A stretch of 64,000 bases of DNA from Thiobacillus sp. 0-1251 (GTDB lineage Bacteria; Pseudomonadota; Gammaproteobacteria; Burkholderiales; Thiobacillaceae). The DNA is taken from NCBI GenBank assembly GCA_001899305.1, contig MKWL01000018.1:124001-188000 (forward strand), written 5' to 3'. This document shows positions 39,868 to 50,034 of the stretch, one piece after another. Both the position numbers and the translations under genes were made by a program. Within the stretch, counting starts at the first letter, position 1. The number at the start of each line of letters is the position of its first letter. The notes under the pieces were generated by a model that was not told the DNA's origin, searched no databases, and saw only the letters and a program-made list of their open reading frames with translations.

Positions 39868-42732
39868 ATGCAGTTAACCGATTACCACGCTAAATACTTC
39901 GCCCATGAACTAACTCGTCGCTGCCCGGTTGATAGTGTTGAGAAGCTGGCCGGGGCGCTTGTCGATGCGCAGGTTGATCTGAATCCACATCAGGTTGATG
40001 CAGCCCTGTTCGCTTTCAGCTCGCCACTCTCCAAAGGGGCGCTACTGGCGGACGAAGTGGGCTTGGGCAAGACCATCGAGGCGGGCCTGGTGCTTTCGCA
40101 AAAGTGGGCGGAGCGCAAGCGGCGGATATTGGTGATAACGCCTTCCAACCTGCGCAAGCAGTGGTATCAGGAGATGGCGGAAAAATTTTTCCTGCCTTGC
40201 CGGATTCTTGAAGCCAAGTCCTACAACGCTGCGATCAAGCAAGGCCAGTTTCGTCCCTTCGAGGCGCCCGAAATCGTCATCTGCTCCTATCAGTTCGCCA
40301 AGAGCAAAGCAGCCGACGTGCATGCCGTGCCGTGGGACTTGGTGGTTATCGACGAAGCGCACCGGTTGCGCAACGTCTACAAGCCAGCAAATGTCATTGC
40401 CAATACGCTCAAGTTGGCGCTGGCCGGCAAGCACAAGCTGCTGCTCACGGCGACACCGCTACAGAATTCCCTGTTGGAATTGTTTGGCTTGGTGAGCTTC
40501 ATCGACGAGCACGCCTTCGGTGACTTGAAAAGCTTCCGTGAACAGTTTGCCAACCTCAATCAGGAGCAGGTATTCAATACCCTCAAGGCCCGGCTGAAGT
40601 CTATTTGTCATCGCACTCTGCGGCGGCAGGTCACGGCTTACATCCCCTACACCAAACGCCTACCCATGGTGGAGGAATTCACCCCGGAAGAAAGCGAGGA
40701 CAGGCTCTACCACCTCGTTTCCGAATACCTGCAACGGGACAACCTGCAAGCCCTGCCCGCCGGGCAGCGCAGCCTGATGACGCTGGTTTTACGCAAACTG
40801 CTGGCCTCATCCACATTTGCCATTGCGGGCGCGCTAACTTCGATTTCAAACCGGCTCAAGGCCAAGCTACGCAAGCAGACGCCCGCTGAATCGCTTGAAG
40901 ACGAGCTGGATCAGGATTACGAGGCGCTGGACGAAACCGCCGAGGAGTGGACTGAAGACGAACCGGTTGAATTGCTCACCGAAGCAGACCGCCAAGCACT
41001 TGAACAGGAAATCGCCGACCTCGATGCTTTCGCCCAGCTTGCCACCGGCATCACACACAACGCCAAGGGAAAAGCCCTGCTCAAGGCGTTAAAAATTGCC
41101 TTTGCCAAGGCCAAGGAACTCGGCGGCGCGGAGAAGGCCATCATCTTCACCGAGTCGCGTCGAACCCAGAGCTACCTTCTGCGCCTTCTGGCCGATAGCC
41201 CGTTTGGTGAAGGCATCGTCCTGTTCAATGGTTCAAACACCGACGACGGTTCCAAGCTCATATATAGCCAGTGGCTGGAACGCCACCAAGGCAGCGACAG
41301 GGTTACAGGCTCGCGCACCGCAGACATGCGCTCAGCGCTGGTGGATTACTTTCGCGAGCAGGGCCGCATCATGATCGCCACCGAGGCCGCGGCCGAGGGC
41401 ATCAACCTTCAGTTTTGTTCGCTGGTGGTGAATTACGACCTGCCCTGGAATCCGCAACGCATCGAGCAGCGCATCGGCCGCTGCCACCGCTACGGCCAAA
41501 AACACGACGTGGTCGTGGTGAACTTCCTCAACCGCAAGAACGCAGCCGACCAGCGCGTCTTCGAGCTGCTATCCGAAAAATTCCAGCTTTTCGAGGGCGT
41601 TTTCGGCGCCAGCGACGAAGTGCTGGGCGCCATCGAGTCCGGCGTGGACTTCGAAAAGCGTATCGCCGCCATCTATCAGGATTGTCGCAAGCAGGATGAA
41701 ATTCAGAGCGCCTTCAATCAGCTCCAGCTCGAACTGAGCCTGGAGATCAACGAATCCATGACGCGCACCCGCCAGCAGTTGCTGGAAAATTTCGACGACG
41801 AAGTGCGCGAAAAGCTCAAAGTGCGCGACGAAGCCTCCAAGGCTTATCTCAACCGCTACGAACGTCTGCTCATGCAGCTCACGCAGCATGAATTGAACGG
41901 CCAGGCCGAATTCATGGGCGACGCCACCTTCAGCCTGAAAACGCAGCCATTTCCGGATCAGACCGCTGTTATCCCGATGGGACTGTATGAGCTGCCACGC
42001 CGTACCGGCGAGGCGCACCTTTACCGGTTGAATCATCCCCTTGCCGAATCACTGGTCGCAAAGGCAAAGGGACGGGTACTACCCACCGCCGAGATTCATT
42101 TCGACTACGGCCAACACGATGGGAAAATCACCCCGCTGGAGCCACTCATCGGCAAGTCCGGTTGGCTTACCCTCACGCTTTTCAGCGTTGAGTCTCTCGA
42201 ACAGGCAGAAGACCACCTGATCTTTGCAGCAACCACCGACGACGGCCAGATACTTGACGATGAAGTCGCGGCACGTCTGCTGACGCTGCCTGGTACATCC
42301 GCCCCCCTGTCACAGGCGGGTGAGGGTGCGGATACACAACAACTTGAAACCCACACCCAGCAACGCCAAGCAGTCATCCAGCGTGATATTTCCGAGCGCA
42401 ATGCCCGCTTCTTCGAAGCCGAAGCCGACAAGCTCGACGGCTGGGCCGACGACCTCAAGGTGGGACTGGAACGTGAGATCAAGGAACTCGACCGCCAGAT
42501 CAAGGAAGCCCGCCGTGCCGCCACTACCGCGCTGACGCTGGAAGAAAAACTTGCCGGGCAGAAGCTGATCAAGTCACTAGAGGCACAGCGCAATCAGAAG
42601 CGACGCTCGCTGTTCGACGCGCAAGATCAAGTAGACAAGCAGCGAGAAGAGTTAATTGCAGCGATAGAAGGCAAGATGAGCCAAAACACACGGTCTGAGA
42701 ATCTGTTTTCGATACGCTGGGCAATTTCGTAG
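39868..42732 (+). CDS. SNF2-family helicase, first gene of the defence operon
   Basis: A 954-residue SNF2/RapA-like ATPase. The N-terminal RecA domain has LLADEVGLGKTIEAG (residues ~61-75), DEAH at ~162-165 and LLLTATPLQNSL. The C-terminal RecA domain (MIATEAAAEGINLQF, QRIEQRIGRCHRYGQ) is complete to motif VI. A long coiled-coil tail (HTQQRQAVIQRDISERNARF ... KELDRQIKEARRAAT) follows. It could translocate on DNA to deliver or halt the nuclease parts of the operon. ATG 39868 has no strong SD. It is followed 24 bp later by DUF2130. Confidence 0.85.
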   Translation: MQLTDYHAKYFAHELTRRCPVDSVEKLAGALVDAQVDLNPHQVDAALFAFSSPLSKGALLADEVGLGKTIEAGLVLSQKWAERKRRILVITPSNLRKQWYQEMAEKFFLPCRILEAKSYNAAIKQGQFRPFEAPEIVICSYQFAKSKAADVHAVPWDLVVIDEAHRLRNVYKPANVIANTLKLALAGKHKLLLTATPLQNSLLELFGLVSFIDEHAFGDLKSFREQFANLNQEQVFNTLKARLKSICHRTLRRQVTAYIPYTKRLPMVEEFTPEESEDRLYHLVSEYLQRDNLQALPAGQRSLMTLVLRKLLASSTFAIAGALTSISNRLKAKLRKQTPAESLEDELDQDYEALDETAEEWTEDEPVELLTEADRQALEQEIADLDAFAQLATGITHNAKGKALLKALKIAFAKAKELGGAEKAIIFTESRRTQSYLLRLLADSPFGEGIVLFNGSNTDDGSKLIYSQWLERHQGSDRVTGSRTADMRSALVDYFREQGRIMIATEAAAEGINLQFCSLVVNYDLPWNPQRIEQRIGRCHRYGQKHDVVVVNFLNRKNAADQRVFELLSEKFQLFEGVFGASDEVLGAIESGVDFEKRIAAIYQDCRKQDEIQSAFNQLQLELSLEINESMTRTRQQLLENFDDEVREKLKVRDEASKAYLNRYERLLMQLTQHELNGQAEFMGDATFSLKTQPFPDQTAVIPMGLYELPRRTGEAHLYRLNHPLAESLVAKAKGRVLPTAEIHFDYGQHDGKITPLEPLIGKSGWLTLTLFSVESLEQAEDHLIFAATTDDGQILDDEVAARLLTLPGTSAPLSQAGEGADTQQLETHTQQRQAVIQRDISERNARFFEAEADKLDGWADDLKVGLEREIKELDRQIKEARRAATTALTLEEKLAGQKLIKSLEAQRNQKRRSLFDAQDQVDKQREELIAAIEGKMSQNTRSENLFSIRWAIS

Positions 42733-42756
42733 GTTATCTGTGGGTAAGGAAAAGTA

Positions 42757-44049
42757 ATGACTGAGCCAACCATCACCTGTCCAAACTGCAAGACAGAAAT
42801 CAAACTCACCGAATCGCTGGCCGCACCGCTGATCGCGGCAACACGCCAACAGTTTGAGCAGAAGTTGGCGCAAAAAGACAGCGACATCGCCAAGCGCGAA
42901 CAGGCCATGCGCGACAAGGAAAAGCAGCTTATAGAAGAGAAGCACAAACTCGACGACCAGGTAGCCGATCAAGTTGCCGCACAGTTGAAAGCGGAACGCG
43001 CCCGCATCATTGTCGAAGAATCCAAGAAAGCAAAACTTGCCAGCGCTGCCGAGTTGGAGAACAAGGTGCGTGAACTGGGAGACTTGCAAGAGGTGCTCAA
43101 GGCGCGCGACGAAAAGCTCGCTGAAGCGCAAAAGGCGCAAGTGGAACTCATCAAGAAACAGCGTGAACTCGATGATGCCAAGCGCGAACTGGATCTCACC
43201 GTTGAAAAGAGGGTGCAAGAAGGCCTCGACGCTACCCGCCTAAAAGCCAAAAAAGAAGCCGAAGATGAACAAAAACTCAAGGTAATGGAGAAGGAGCAGA
43301 CCATTGCCGCGATGCAGAAACAGATCGAGGACCTCAAGCGCCGGGCCGAACAGGGATCACAGCAATTGCAGGGCGAAGTCCAGGAACTGGAGCTTGAAAA
43401 CCTGCTGCGCAGCAAATTCCCTTACGATGCAATCGATCCAGTACCCAAGGGTGAATATGGCGGGGATATGCTGCACCGTGTTGTGGGCGCAGGCGGCCAG
43501 TCTGGCGGCACCATTTTGTGGGAGTTCAAGCGCACCAAGAACTGGAGCGACGCCTGGCTGGTAAAACTTCGCGACGATCAGCGGACGGCAAAGGCAGAAA
43601 TCGCCGTGATCGTGAGCCAGATATTGCCGAAAGGCGTTGAAACTTTCGAAATGGTAGAGGGTGTATGGGTCACTCACCCCCGCGCCGCATTGCCGGTAGC
43701 CATGATTTTGCGCCAGTCATTGCTGGAGCTTGCCCTTGCACGGCAGACCACCGAAGGCCAGCAGACCAAGACCGAAATGGTTTACCAGTACCTCACCGGC
43801 CCACGTTTCCGCCAGCGCGTGGAAGCCATTGTCGAAGCCTTTTCCACCATGCAGGAAGACCTCGACAAGGAGCGCAAGGCCATCATGAAGCAGTGGGCCA
43901 AGCGAGAAGAGCAGATCGAGCGTGTGATGGGTGCGACGGTTGGTATGTATGGCGACTTGCAGGGGATTGCGGGTAAGTCGTTGCAGGAAATTGAAGGGCT
44001 TGAATTGACCGCGCTTGATGGCCCGGACTCAAAACGACTGTCGAACTGA
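42757..44049 (+). CDS. DUF2130 protein: zinc ribbon, coiled coil, nuclease-like domain
   Basis: A 430-residue protein. It opens with a zinc-ribbon-like ITCPNCKTEIKLTES, then about 190 residues of charged coiled coil. The DUF2130 domain follows (ENLLRSKFPYDAIDPVPKGE, GGDMLHRVVGAGGQSGGTIL, WEFKRTKNWSDAWL), where D...E-x-K-like residues fit a PD-(D/E)XK fold. Members are often found beside restriction or helicase genes. GTAAGGAAAAGTA gives an SD, and TrlF starts 24 bp after its stop. Confidence 0.8.
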   Translation: MTEPTITCPNCKTEIKLTESLAAPLIAATRQQFEQKLAQKDSDIAKREQAMRDKEKQLIEEKHKLDDQVADQVAAQLKAERARIIVEESKKAKLASAAELENKVRELGDLQEVLKARDEKLAEAQKAQVELIKKQRELDDAKRELDLTVEKRVQEGLDATRLKAKKEAEDEQKLKVMEKEQTIAAMQKQIEDLKRRAEQGSQQLQGEVQELELENLLRSKFPYDAIDPVPKGEYGGDMLHRVVGAGGQSGGTILWEFKRTKNWSDAWLVKLRDDQRTAKAEIAVIVSQILPKGVETFEMVEGVWVTHPRAALPVAMILRQSLLELALARQTTEGQQTKTEMVYQYLTGPRFRQRVEAIVEAFSTMQEDLDKERKAIMKQWAKREEQIERVMGATVGMYGDLQGIAGKSLQEIEGLELTALDGPDSKRLSN

Positions 44050-44072
44050 TGTTTGTATAGGACTGATGACAT

Positions 44073-47000
44073 ATGACAACTAAAACAACTCCGTTAGAGC
44101 GAGGCTCTGAATGGCGGCAATGGGACCTGCATATTCACACGCCCGCGTCATTCCATTGGAATGGGCAGAAGTTTGATGCTGATCCAAACTCAAAGGCCAA
44201 TACTGATTTGGTTGATGAAATGATTGCCGCGCTAAACGCGGCCGAGCCTGCGGTATTCGCATTGATGGACTACTGGACATTTGACGGCTGGTTCGCCCTC
44301 AAGAAACGTTTAAGTGAATCAGGTGCGCCAAAGCTCACGAAGACGGTCTTCCCAGGGATCGAGCTTCGCCTTGCAGCGCCAACAACATGCCGTTTGAATG
44401 CGCACGTGCTGTTCTCTGATGAAGTGGATGGCCAAGTCCTTCATGACTTTAAATCGGCACTTCAAGTTGAGATTGTGTTGCGACCATTATCAGATGCATC
44501 ACTAATTGAGCTTGCCCGAAAAGCTGGCGAAGATAAGTTGAAGCATCACGGGTTCAAGAAGTCGGACATAGATGCGGATGATTGGTTGGCACTTCGCGCG
44601 GGCTCAACCATTGCAGAGATAAATTGCGAAAGCTATAAGGCAGCAATAGAGCGGGTGCCCAAGGGGCAAGCAATAGGGTTCATGCCCTATGACACAAGTG
44701 ATGGGTTGGCTGAGGTTAAATGGCAGGATCACTACGCCTACTTTCTCGGCCTCTTCAAGACATCGCCAATCTTCGAATCTCGGAATGCTGATCTTCGTGG
44801 TGCTTTTGTCAACGAAGAGACACCTGGTAACGCGAAGTGGATTAAGAATTTTCAGGCTGGACTCGTCAATGTGCCGAGACTCGTTGTTGCCGGAAGTGAT
44901 GCGCACCGCTTCACTGGGGTTAAAGGAGACAACGACAAGCGTGGCTATGGGGATTTTCCGTCTGGTAAGGCAACCTGGATAAAGGCAGACCCCACTTTCC
45001 GTGGATTGCTCCAAGCAATCATGGAACCCGCGAAGCGTTCTTTCATCGGTGAGCGGCCGCCGAAGCTGTCCGAAATCGCTGAAAATATAACTTATTTCAT
45101 CGATTCCGTTGAAGTGGCGAAGAACCCGGGAGCAACAAGTGCTGGAGTATGGCTTGATGGGAGCAGGCTTCCTTTAAATCCGGATCTTGTTGCCATAATT
45201 GGTAATAAGGGCAGTGGCAAGAGCGCGCTTGCCGACGTCATCGCATTGCTCGGGAACTCTCGTCAGAAACACCATTTCTCTTTTCTGAAAAAGGACCGAT
45301 TTAGAGGAAAGTCTGGTGAGCCTGCAAAGCACTTCGTCGGGACATTGACTTGGTTCGACTCAAGCAAGGTGCAACGAAACCTCAACGAGGATCCGCCGGA
45401 AGATAAAGTTGAACTCGTACGATACATCCCCCAAGGACATTTCGAGGAGTTATGCAATGACCACGTTTCGGGTCGTTCAACTGCATTTGAAAACGAGCTT
45501 AGAGCGGTCATTTTTTCGCATGCTGGTGAATCGATTCGCCTTGGCGCACTCGATTTCGATCAGCTAATTGAACAACAAGAGAGCAGCTATCGCGATCAAC
45601 TGGGTGAATTCGGGAAAGACCTCAAGAGGCTGAATCAAGAGATTTCCGGGATCGAAGATCAGCTCCAACCAGAAGTGAAGCTGTCCTTGCAAGAACTGCT
45701 GGCGCTCAAGGTTAGGCAGATCGAAGAACACAATAAGATCAAACCTGTAGCAGAACCAAAACCTGCGGAAGAGCTGACGGATGAGCAACAAAAGACCGCT
45801 ACGGCGTTGGAAGGGATTTCGGCCGAGCTTAAGGCGCTAGAAGCGAAAGCTACGACAAACTCAAATGAGGAGTCATTGCTCGCGGGGAAACTTAAGGCGA
45901 TTCAAAACCTGCGCGAGCGGATGCGACTTTTGGAACGCGCCTATAGGCAGTTTCAAGATGACACAGTAAAAGACCTAGAAGTACTTGGCCTGGAACTTAC
46001 AAATCTGGTCACCATGACATTGAACAGCCAGCCGCTAGATCAATTAGCGGCTGCGATTCCAACTGAGCAGGCAGAATTGAAGAGTGCCGCCGTCGACGAC
46101 GCGGAACTGAAGAAAAAACTGCAAGCCGAACAAGCAGCGCTTAATACGAAGCTTAATGCACCTCAATTACTCTACCAGCAGAACTTAAAGGCAATAGAGA
46201 TTTGGGAAGCCAAGCTGTCTGAGTTGATGGGTGCGCCCGATGCCCCCGAAACCCTGAAGGGGTTGCAAGAACGGATCGCGCAACTTGATGTTCTTCCTAA
46301 AACTCACGCTGAGCGCTGCAGCCAGAGAATCAAGCTGGCAGGTGAGATATTCGACATTCTGAATGCACAAAGGATGGCACGCGAACTTCTGTTCAAGCCT
46401 GTACAAGACCTGATTCAAGGGAACAGTCTAATTCGCGATGAATATAAACTTCAGTTTCAGGCAACATTGGGTGGCTCATCAGATTCGGTAGCTACTTCTC
46501 TATTCGCGCTTATCAAGCAAAACTCAGGTGAGTTCCGAGGTGAAGATGAGAGCTACAGTGCAGTGAGAAGGATTGCGGATCAGTATGACTTTAATAGTCG
46601 AGCCGACATTCTTAACTTTGTCACTGAGCTTCACGAAAAAGTTGCCACCGCAGCAGCAGGGACGAGCAAAGCCGCGATTGGCATTTCTTCCGTACTAAGA
46701 AAGGACAAAGTCGCGAGCGAGGTCTATGACCTTCTTTTTGGACTCTCATTTCTGGAACCCAGGTACTCACTGTTATTTCAGGACACGCAGATTGAGCAAC
46801 TGTCGCCAGGTCAAAGAGGCGCATTGCTTTTAATCTTCTACCTTTTGGTGGACAAAGGTCGTAATCCAATCATCCTAGATCAGCCGGAAGAGAATCTTGA
46901 TAACGAAACTGTAGTGAGCTTGCTCGTTCCTGTATTGAGTGAAGCCAAGAAAAAACGTCAGATCATTATGGTCACCCATAATCCGAACTTGGCGGTTGTT

Positions 47001-47165
47001 TGTGATGCCGAGCAGGTGATCTACTCTAGCTTTGATCGAAAAAACGCATCAAAAATTGCATACCAAGCAGGATCGATTGAAAACCCTGTAATAAACAAAC
47101 ACGTTGTCAATGTGCTGGAGGGTACAAAACCGGCATTCGATAACAGACGCGTCAAATACCACTGA
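44073..47165 (+). CDS. TrlF-type PHP domain plus SMC-like ATPase
   Basis: A 1030-residue protein. The N-terminal PHP domain has the metal-binding start WDLHIHTPASFHW (HIH at 20-22). The ATPase begins near residue 370 with AIIGNKGSGKSALAD, has two long coiled-coil arms, and ends with signature LSPGQRGALLLIFY (about 909), Walker B IILDQPEENLDN and H-loop MVTHNPNLAV. The design recalls Rad50/SbcC-like or AriA/OLD-like machines in which a PHP phosphoesterase replaces the usual nuclease. Its likely role is DNA-end or phage-signal sensing plus cleavage. It overlaps no gene but is 8 bp from the methyltransferase. Confidence 0.85.
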   Translation: MTTKTTPLERGSEWRQWDLHIHTPASFHWNGQKFDADPNSKANTDLVDEMIAALNAAEPAVFALMDYWTFDGWFALKKRLSESGAPKLTKTVFPGIELRLAAPTTCRLNAHVLFSDEVDGQVLHDFKSALQVEIVLRPLSDASLIELARKAGEDKLKHHGFKKSDIDADDWLALRAGSTIAEINCESYKAAIERVPKGQAIGFMPYDTSDGLAEVKWQDHYAYFLGLFKTSPIFESRNADLRGAFVNEETPGNAKWIKNFQAGLVNVPRLVVAGSDAHRFTGVKGDNDKRGYGDFPSGKATWIKADPTFRGLLQAIMEPAKRSFIGERPPKLSEIAENITYFIDSVEVAKNPGATSAGVWLDGSRLPLNPDLVAIIGNKGSGKSALADVIALLGNSRQKHHFSFLKKDRFRGKSGEPAKHFVGTLTWFDSSKVQRNLNEDPPEDKVELVRYIPQGHFEELCNDHVSGRSTAFENELRAVIFSHAGESIRLGALDFDQLIEQQESSYRDQLGEFGKDLKRLNQEISGIEDQLQPEVKLSLQELLALKVRQIEEHNKIKPVAEPKPAEELTDEQQKTATALEGISAELKALEAKATTNSNEESLLAGKLKAIQNLRERMRLLERAYRQFQDDTVKDLEVLGLELTNLVTMTLNSQPLDQLAAAIPTEQAELKSAAVDDAELKKKLQAEQAALNTKLNAPQLLYQQNLKAIEIWEAKLSELMGAPDAPETLKGLQERIAQLDVLPKTHAERCSQRIKLAGEIFDILNAQRMARELLFKPVQDLIQGNSLIRDEYKLQFQATLGGSSDSVATSLFALIKQNSGEFRGEDESYSAVRRIADQYDFNSRADILNFVTELHEKVATAAAGTSKAAIGISSVLRKDKVASEVYDLLFGLSFLEPRYSLLFQDTQIEQLSPGQRGALLLIFYLLVDKGRNPIILDQPEENLDNETVVSLLVPVLSEAKKKRQIIMVTHNPNLAVVCDAEQVIYSSFDRKNASKIAYQAGSIENPVINKHVVNVLEGTKPAFDNRRVKYH

Positions 47166-47173
47166 GCAATACT

Positions 47174-48796
47174 ATGGCTAGGCAAAAATTAGAACTGACT
47201 TGGATTGGTAAGGACGCACGGCCCAAGCTGGAGCCGCGCATTCTGCTGGAAGACCCAGCGCTGTCATATCACGCAAAGCATCGGGTGACGGAGAACGACA
47301 TCTTCGACAACCGGCTGATCTTCGGGGACAACCTGCTGGCGCTGAAGACGCTGGAAGCGGAGTTTTCGGGCAAGGTGAAGTGCGTGTTCATCGACCCCCC
47401 CTACAATACCGGCAGTGCGTTCGAGCACTATGACGATGGCGTTGAGCATTCAATCTGGCTCGGACTGATACGTGATCGGCTGGAAATAATTCGACGACTG
47501 CTTTCCCCGGATGGCTCGCTTTGGATTGCGATTGATGACAATGAAGGACATTACTTAAAGGTTCTGTGTGATGAAGTTTTTGGGCGTGCTGCGTTTGTGG
47601 CGTCAATGGTCTGGGAAAATTTCTATGGAAGAAGTAATGCTGCTGCGATTTCACCTGCGCACAACTACATCCTCCTTTACTCCCCAATGGGACAGGACTG
47701 GAAAAAAGTGCGGAACCTTCTTCCCAGAGGGGAGGAAAGCGCAAGCAAGTATAAGAACCCGGACAATGATTCGAGAGGAGCTTGGCGGCTAGGGCCTATC
47801 TTTGCTGCGGGGGAGCGGCATGATGGTCTGATGTACACAATTACGACACCATCCGGGAGAAAGGTTAGCCCACCCAAGGGTAGCCATTGGCGGATGTTAG
47901 AGGACCAATTTTGGAAAATGGTGGATGAAGGCCGAATCGTATTCGGTGAAAAAGGTGACAACAATCCCGCAGTCAAGCTCTTCCTAAGTGAGGTTCAAGA
48001 AGGTTTGGTACCACGCACTTGGTGGTCGCATATCGAAGTTGGACACTCTCAGGAAGCCAAGCGGGAAATTCAAGCGCTATTTCCAGGAGAGATTCCATTT
48101 GACACCCCAAAACCAGAGCGACTGCTCAGCCAAGTAATTACTATTTCCACAAACCCAGGCGACATCGTTCTGGACTCATTTGCAGGTTCCGGAACAACCG
48201 GTGCCGTTGCCCACAAAATGGGGCGGCGGTGGATCATGGTTGAATTTGGAAAGCAATGCGAAACATACATCGTGCCGCGCCTCAAGAAGGTCATTGATGG
48301 CGAAGACCTGGGGGGCATCAGCAAGGCGGTGAACTGGCAGGGCGGTGGCGGCTTCCGTTACTACCGCCTGGCGCCTTCGCTGCTGGAAAAAGACAAGTGG
48401 GGAAACTGGGTCATCAACCACGACTACAACGCCACGATGCTGTCCGAAGCGCTATGCAAGCTGGAAGGCTTTAGCTATGCGCCTTCGGATGCGGTGTACT
48501 GGCAGCACGGCCATTCCACCGAGCGGGATTTCGTTTATGTGACCACTGCCAGCCTCACCCACGAGCAGCTCCAACAGTTGAGCGATGAGGTAGGGCCGGA
48601 GCGCACGTTGCTGGTGCTGTGCACGGCCTTCCGCGCCAAGGCGGATGCCTACCCCAACCTGACGGTGAAGAAAATTCCCAGGCAGGTGTTGTCGCGTTGC
48701 GAATGGGGGCACGACGACTACTCGCTGCAAGTGGAAAACCTGCCCAAGGAACCGCCTAAGCCCGGCCAACAAGGCCTTTTCGACGGGGAGGCTTGA
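47174..48796 (+). CDS. Beta-class site-specific DNA methyltransferase (type III Mod-like)
   Basis: A 540-residue methyltransferase. The catalytic motif IV, FIDPPYNTGSAFEHYDD, comes first (near residue 74) and motif I, VLDSFAGSGTTGAVAHKMG, comes near residue 334, the beta order used by type III Mod subunits. About 150 residues between form the target recognition region. A C-terminal ~150 residues extend beyond the core. It would protect host DNA by adenine methylation. Its stop lies 2 bp before the DUF1016 start. Confidence 0.88.
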   Translation: MARQKLELTWIGKDARPKLEPRILLEDPALSYHAKHRVTENDIFDNRLIFGDNLLALKTLEAEFSGKVKCVFIDPPYNTGSAFEHYDDGVEHSIWLGLIRDRLEIIRRLLSPDGSLWIAIDDNEGHYLKVLCDEVFGRAAFVASMVWENFYGRSNAAAISPAHNYILLYSPMGQDWKKVRNLLPRGEESASKYKNPDNDSRGAWRLGPIFAAGERHDGLMYTITTPSGRKVSPPKGSHWRMLEDQFWKMVDEGRIVFGEKGDNNPAVKLFLSEVQEGLVPRTWWSHIEVGHSQEAKREIQALFPGEIPFDTPKPERLLSQVITISTNPGDIVLDSFAGSGTTGAVAHKMGRRWIMVEFGKQCETYIVPRLKKVIDGEDLGGISKAVNWQGGGGFRYYRLAPSLLEKDKWGNWVINHDYNATMLSEALCKLEGFSYAPSDAVYWQHGHSTERDFVYVTTASLTHEQLQQLSDEVGPERTLLVLCTAFRAKADAYPNLTVKKIPRQVLSRCEWGHDDYSLQVENLPKEPPKPGQQGLFDGEA

Positions 48797-48798
48797 GC

Positions 48799-50034
48799 AT
48801 GGCAATCAAAGCAAAAAAAGCTGCTGTTGCGATGACCGCCATACCGTCGCTCTTTGGCCGGGTGCGCGAGATTTTGGATGCGGCCCGCAGCAATATTGCA
48901 CGAACGGTCAACACGACCCAGGTGATTGCAAACTGGCTGATCGGGCGGGAGATTGTGGAGGAAGAACAGGCGGGCAAGCGGCGGGCGGGCTACGGAGCCA
49001 AGCTGTTGGCCGATTTGTCGGAGCAGCTTGGGCGTGACTATGGTCGCGGTTATTCTGTGGATAATCTGGAAGTATTCCGGCATTTTTATCTGGAATATCC
49101 GCGCCTGATTTCCGAGACAGTGCCTCGGAATTTGGCCTTTCCCGCGATTTCCGAGACGGTGTCTCGGAAATCTGCCGAGCCGGACGCTGCCGGATCAAGG
49201 CAACCGGGCTCGTTGAACCCGAATTTGTCGTGGAGCCACTATCGCTGCTTGCTCCGGGTTAACCGGCAGGCCGCCAGGGATTTTTACGAAATCGAGGCGG
49301 CCAATCATGGCTGGACAGTGCGCGAGCTGTCGCGCCAGATCAGCAGCTTGTTATTTGACCGTTTGGCAAAAAGCCGCGACAAGAAAGGGCTGTTGCGCCT
49401 GGCTGTGCATGGGCAGGAGGTGGCGCGGCCACTCGATGTGCTCAAAGACCCGCTGGTATTGGAGTTTCTCGACATGCCGGAGTCGCCGCGCCTGGTGGAG
49501 TCCAAGCTGGAGCAGGCGCTGATCGCCAACCTGCAAACTTTCCTGCTGGAACTGGGCAAGGGCTTTGCCTTTGTGTCGCGGCAGGAGCGCATCACCCTCG
49601 ACGGCGACCATTTCTACATTGACCTGGTGTTCTACCACACGGTGTTGAAGTGTTTTGTGCTGATCGATCTGAAGGTGGGCAAGCTGACCCATGCCGACCT
49701 CGGCCAGATTCAGTTCTACGTGAATTACTACGACCGCGAGCGGCGCACCGAGGGCGATAACCCGACCTTGGGTCTGATCCTGTGCCCGGACAAGAACGAT
49801 GCGGTGGTGAAATACACGCTGGGCGAGCAGCAGGAACGCAATATTTTCACCAGCCGCTATCAGCTGTATTTGCCGACCGTCGAAGAACTGGAAAACGAGC
49901 TTCGCCGTGAACTTCGTTTTTTGAATCCGCCGGAAGGCAAGGCAACCATTAAGCAAAACTTGAAAGTTGCCCCGAAAGCCGCATCCAGCTTGAAGAAGGT
50001 GGTATCGAAAAAGAAAAAGGGAACAGTCGAATGA
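48799..50034 (+). CDS. DUF1016 (YhcG-like) PD-(D/E)XK nuclease-domain protein
   Basis: A 411-residue protein. ATG 48799 follows GGGAGG and is preferred to TTG 48793. The N-terminal DUF1016 region has TTQVIANWLIGREIVEEEQA and LGRDYGRGYSVDNLEVFRHF. The C-terminal nuclease domain contains DGDHFYIDLVFYHTVLKCFV then DLKVGKLTHADLGQIQFYVN, where D...D-L-K fits PD-(D/E)XK. An insert near residues 100-135 contains the repeated ISETV motif encoded by palindromic DNA. DUF1016 proteins often accompany restriction systems. Its stop overlaps the Res gene start. Confidence 0.85.
   Translation: MAIKAKKAAVAMTAIPSLFGRVREILDAARSNIARTVNTTQVIANWLIGREIVEEEQAGKRRAGYGAKLLADLSEQLGRDYGRGYSVDNLEVFRHFYLEYPRLISETVPRNLAFPAISETVSRKSAEPDAAGSRQPGSLNPNLSWSHYRCLLRVNRQAARDFYEIEAANHGWTVRELSRQISSLLFDRLAKSRDKKGLLRLAVHGQEVARPLDVLKDPLVLEFLDMPESPRLVESKLEQALIANLQTFLLELGKGFAFVSRQERITLDGDHFYIDLVFYHTVLKCFVLIDLKVGKLTHADLGQIQFYVNYYDRERRTEGDNPTLGLILCPDKNDAVVKYTLGEQQERNIFTSRYQLYLPTVEELENELRRELRFLNPPEGKATIKQNLKVAPKAASSLKKVVSKKKKGTVE
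49107..49172 (+). repeat. Palindromic repeat pair inside the DUF1016 gene
   Basis: GATTTCCGAGAC occurs at 49107 and 49146. The second copy continues into GGT and GTCTCGGAAATC (49161-49172), a perfect 12-bp stem around three bases; the first copy has a decayed right arm. The repeats keep the reading frame and encode ISETV twice. Confidence 0.75.
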
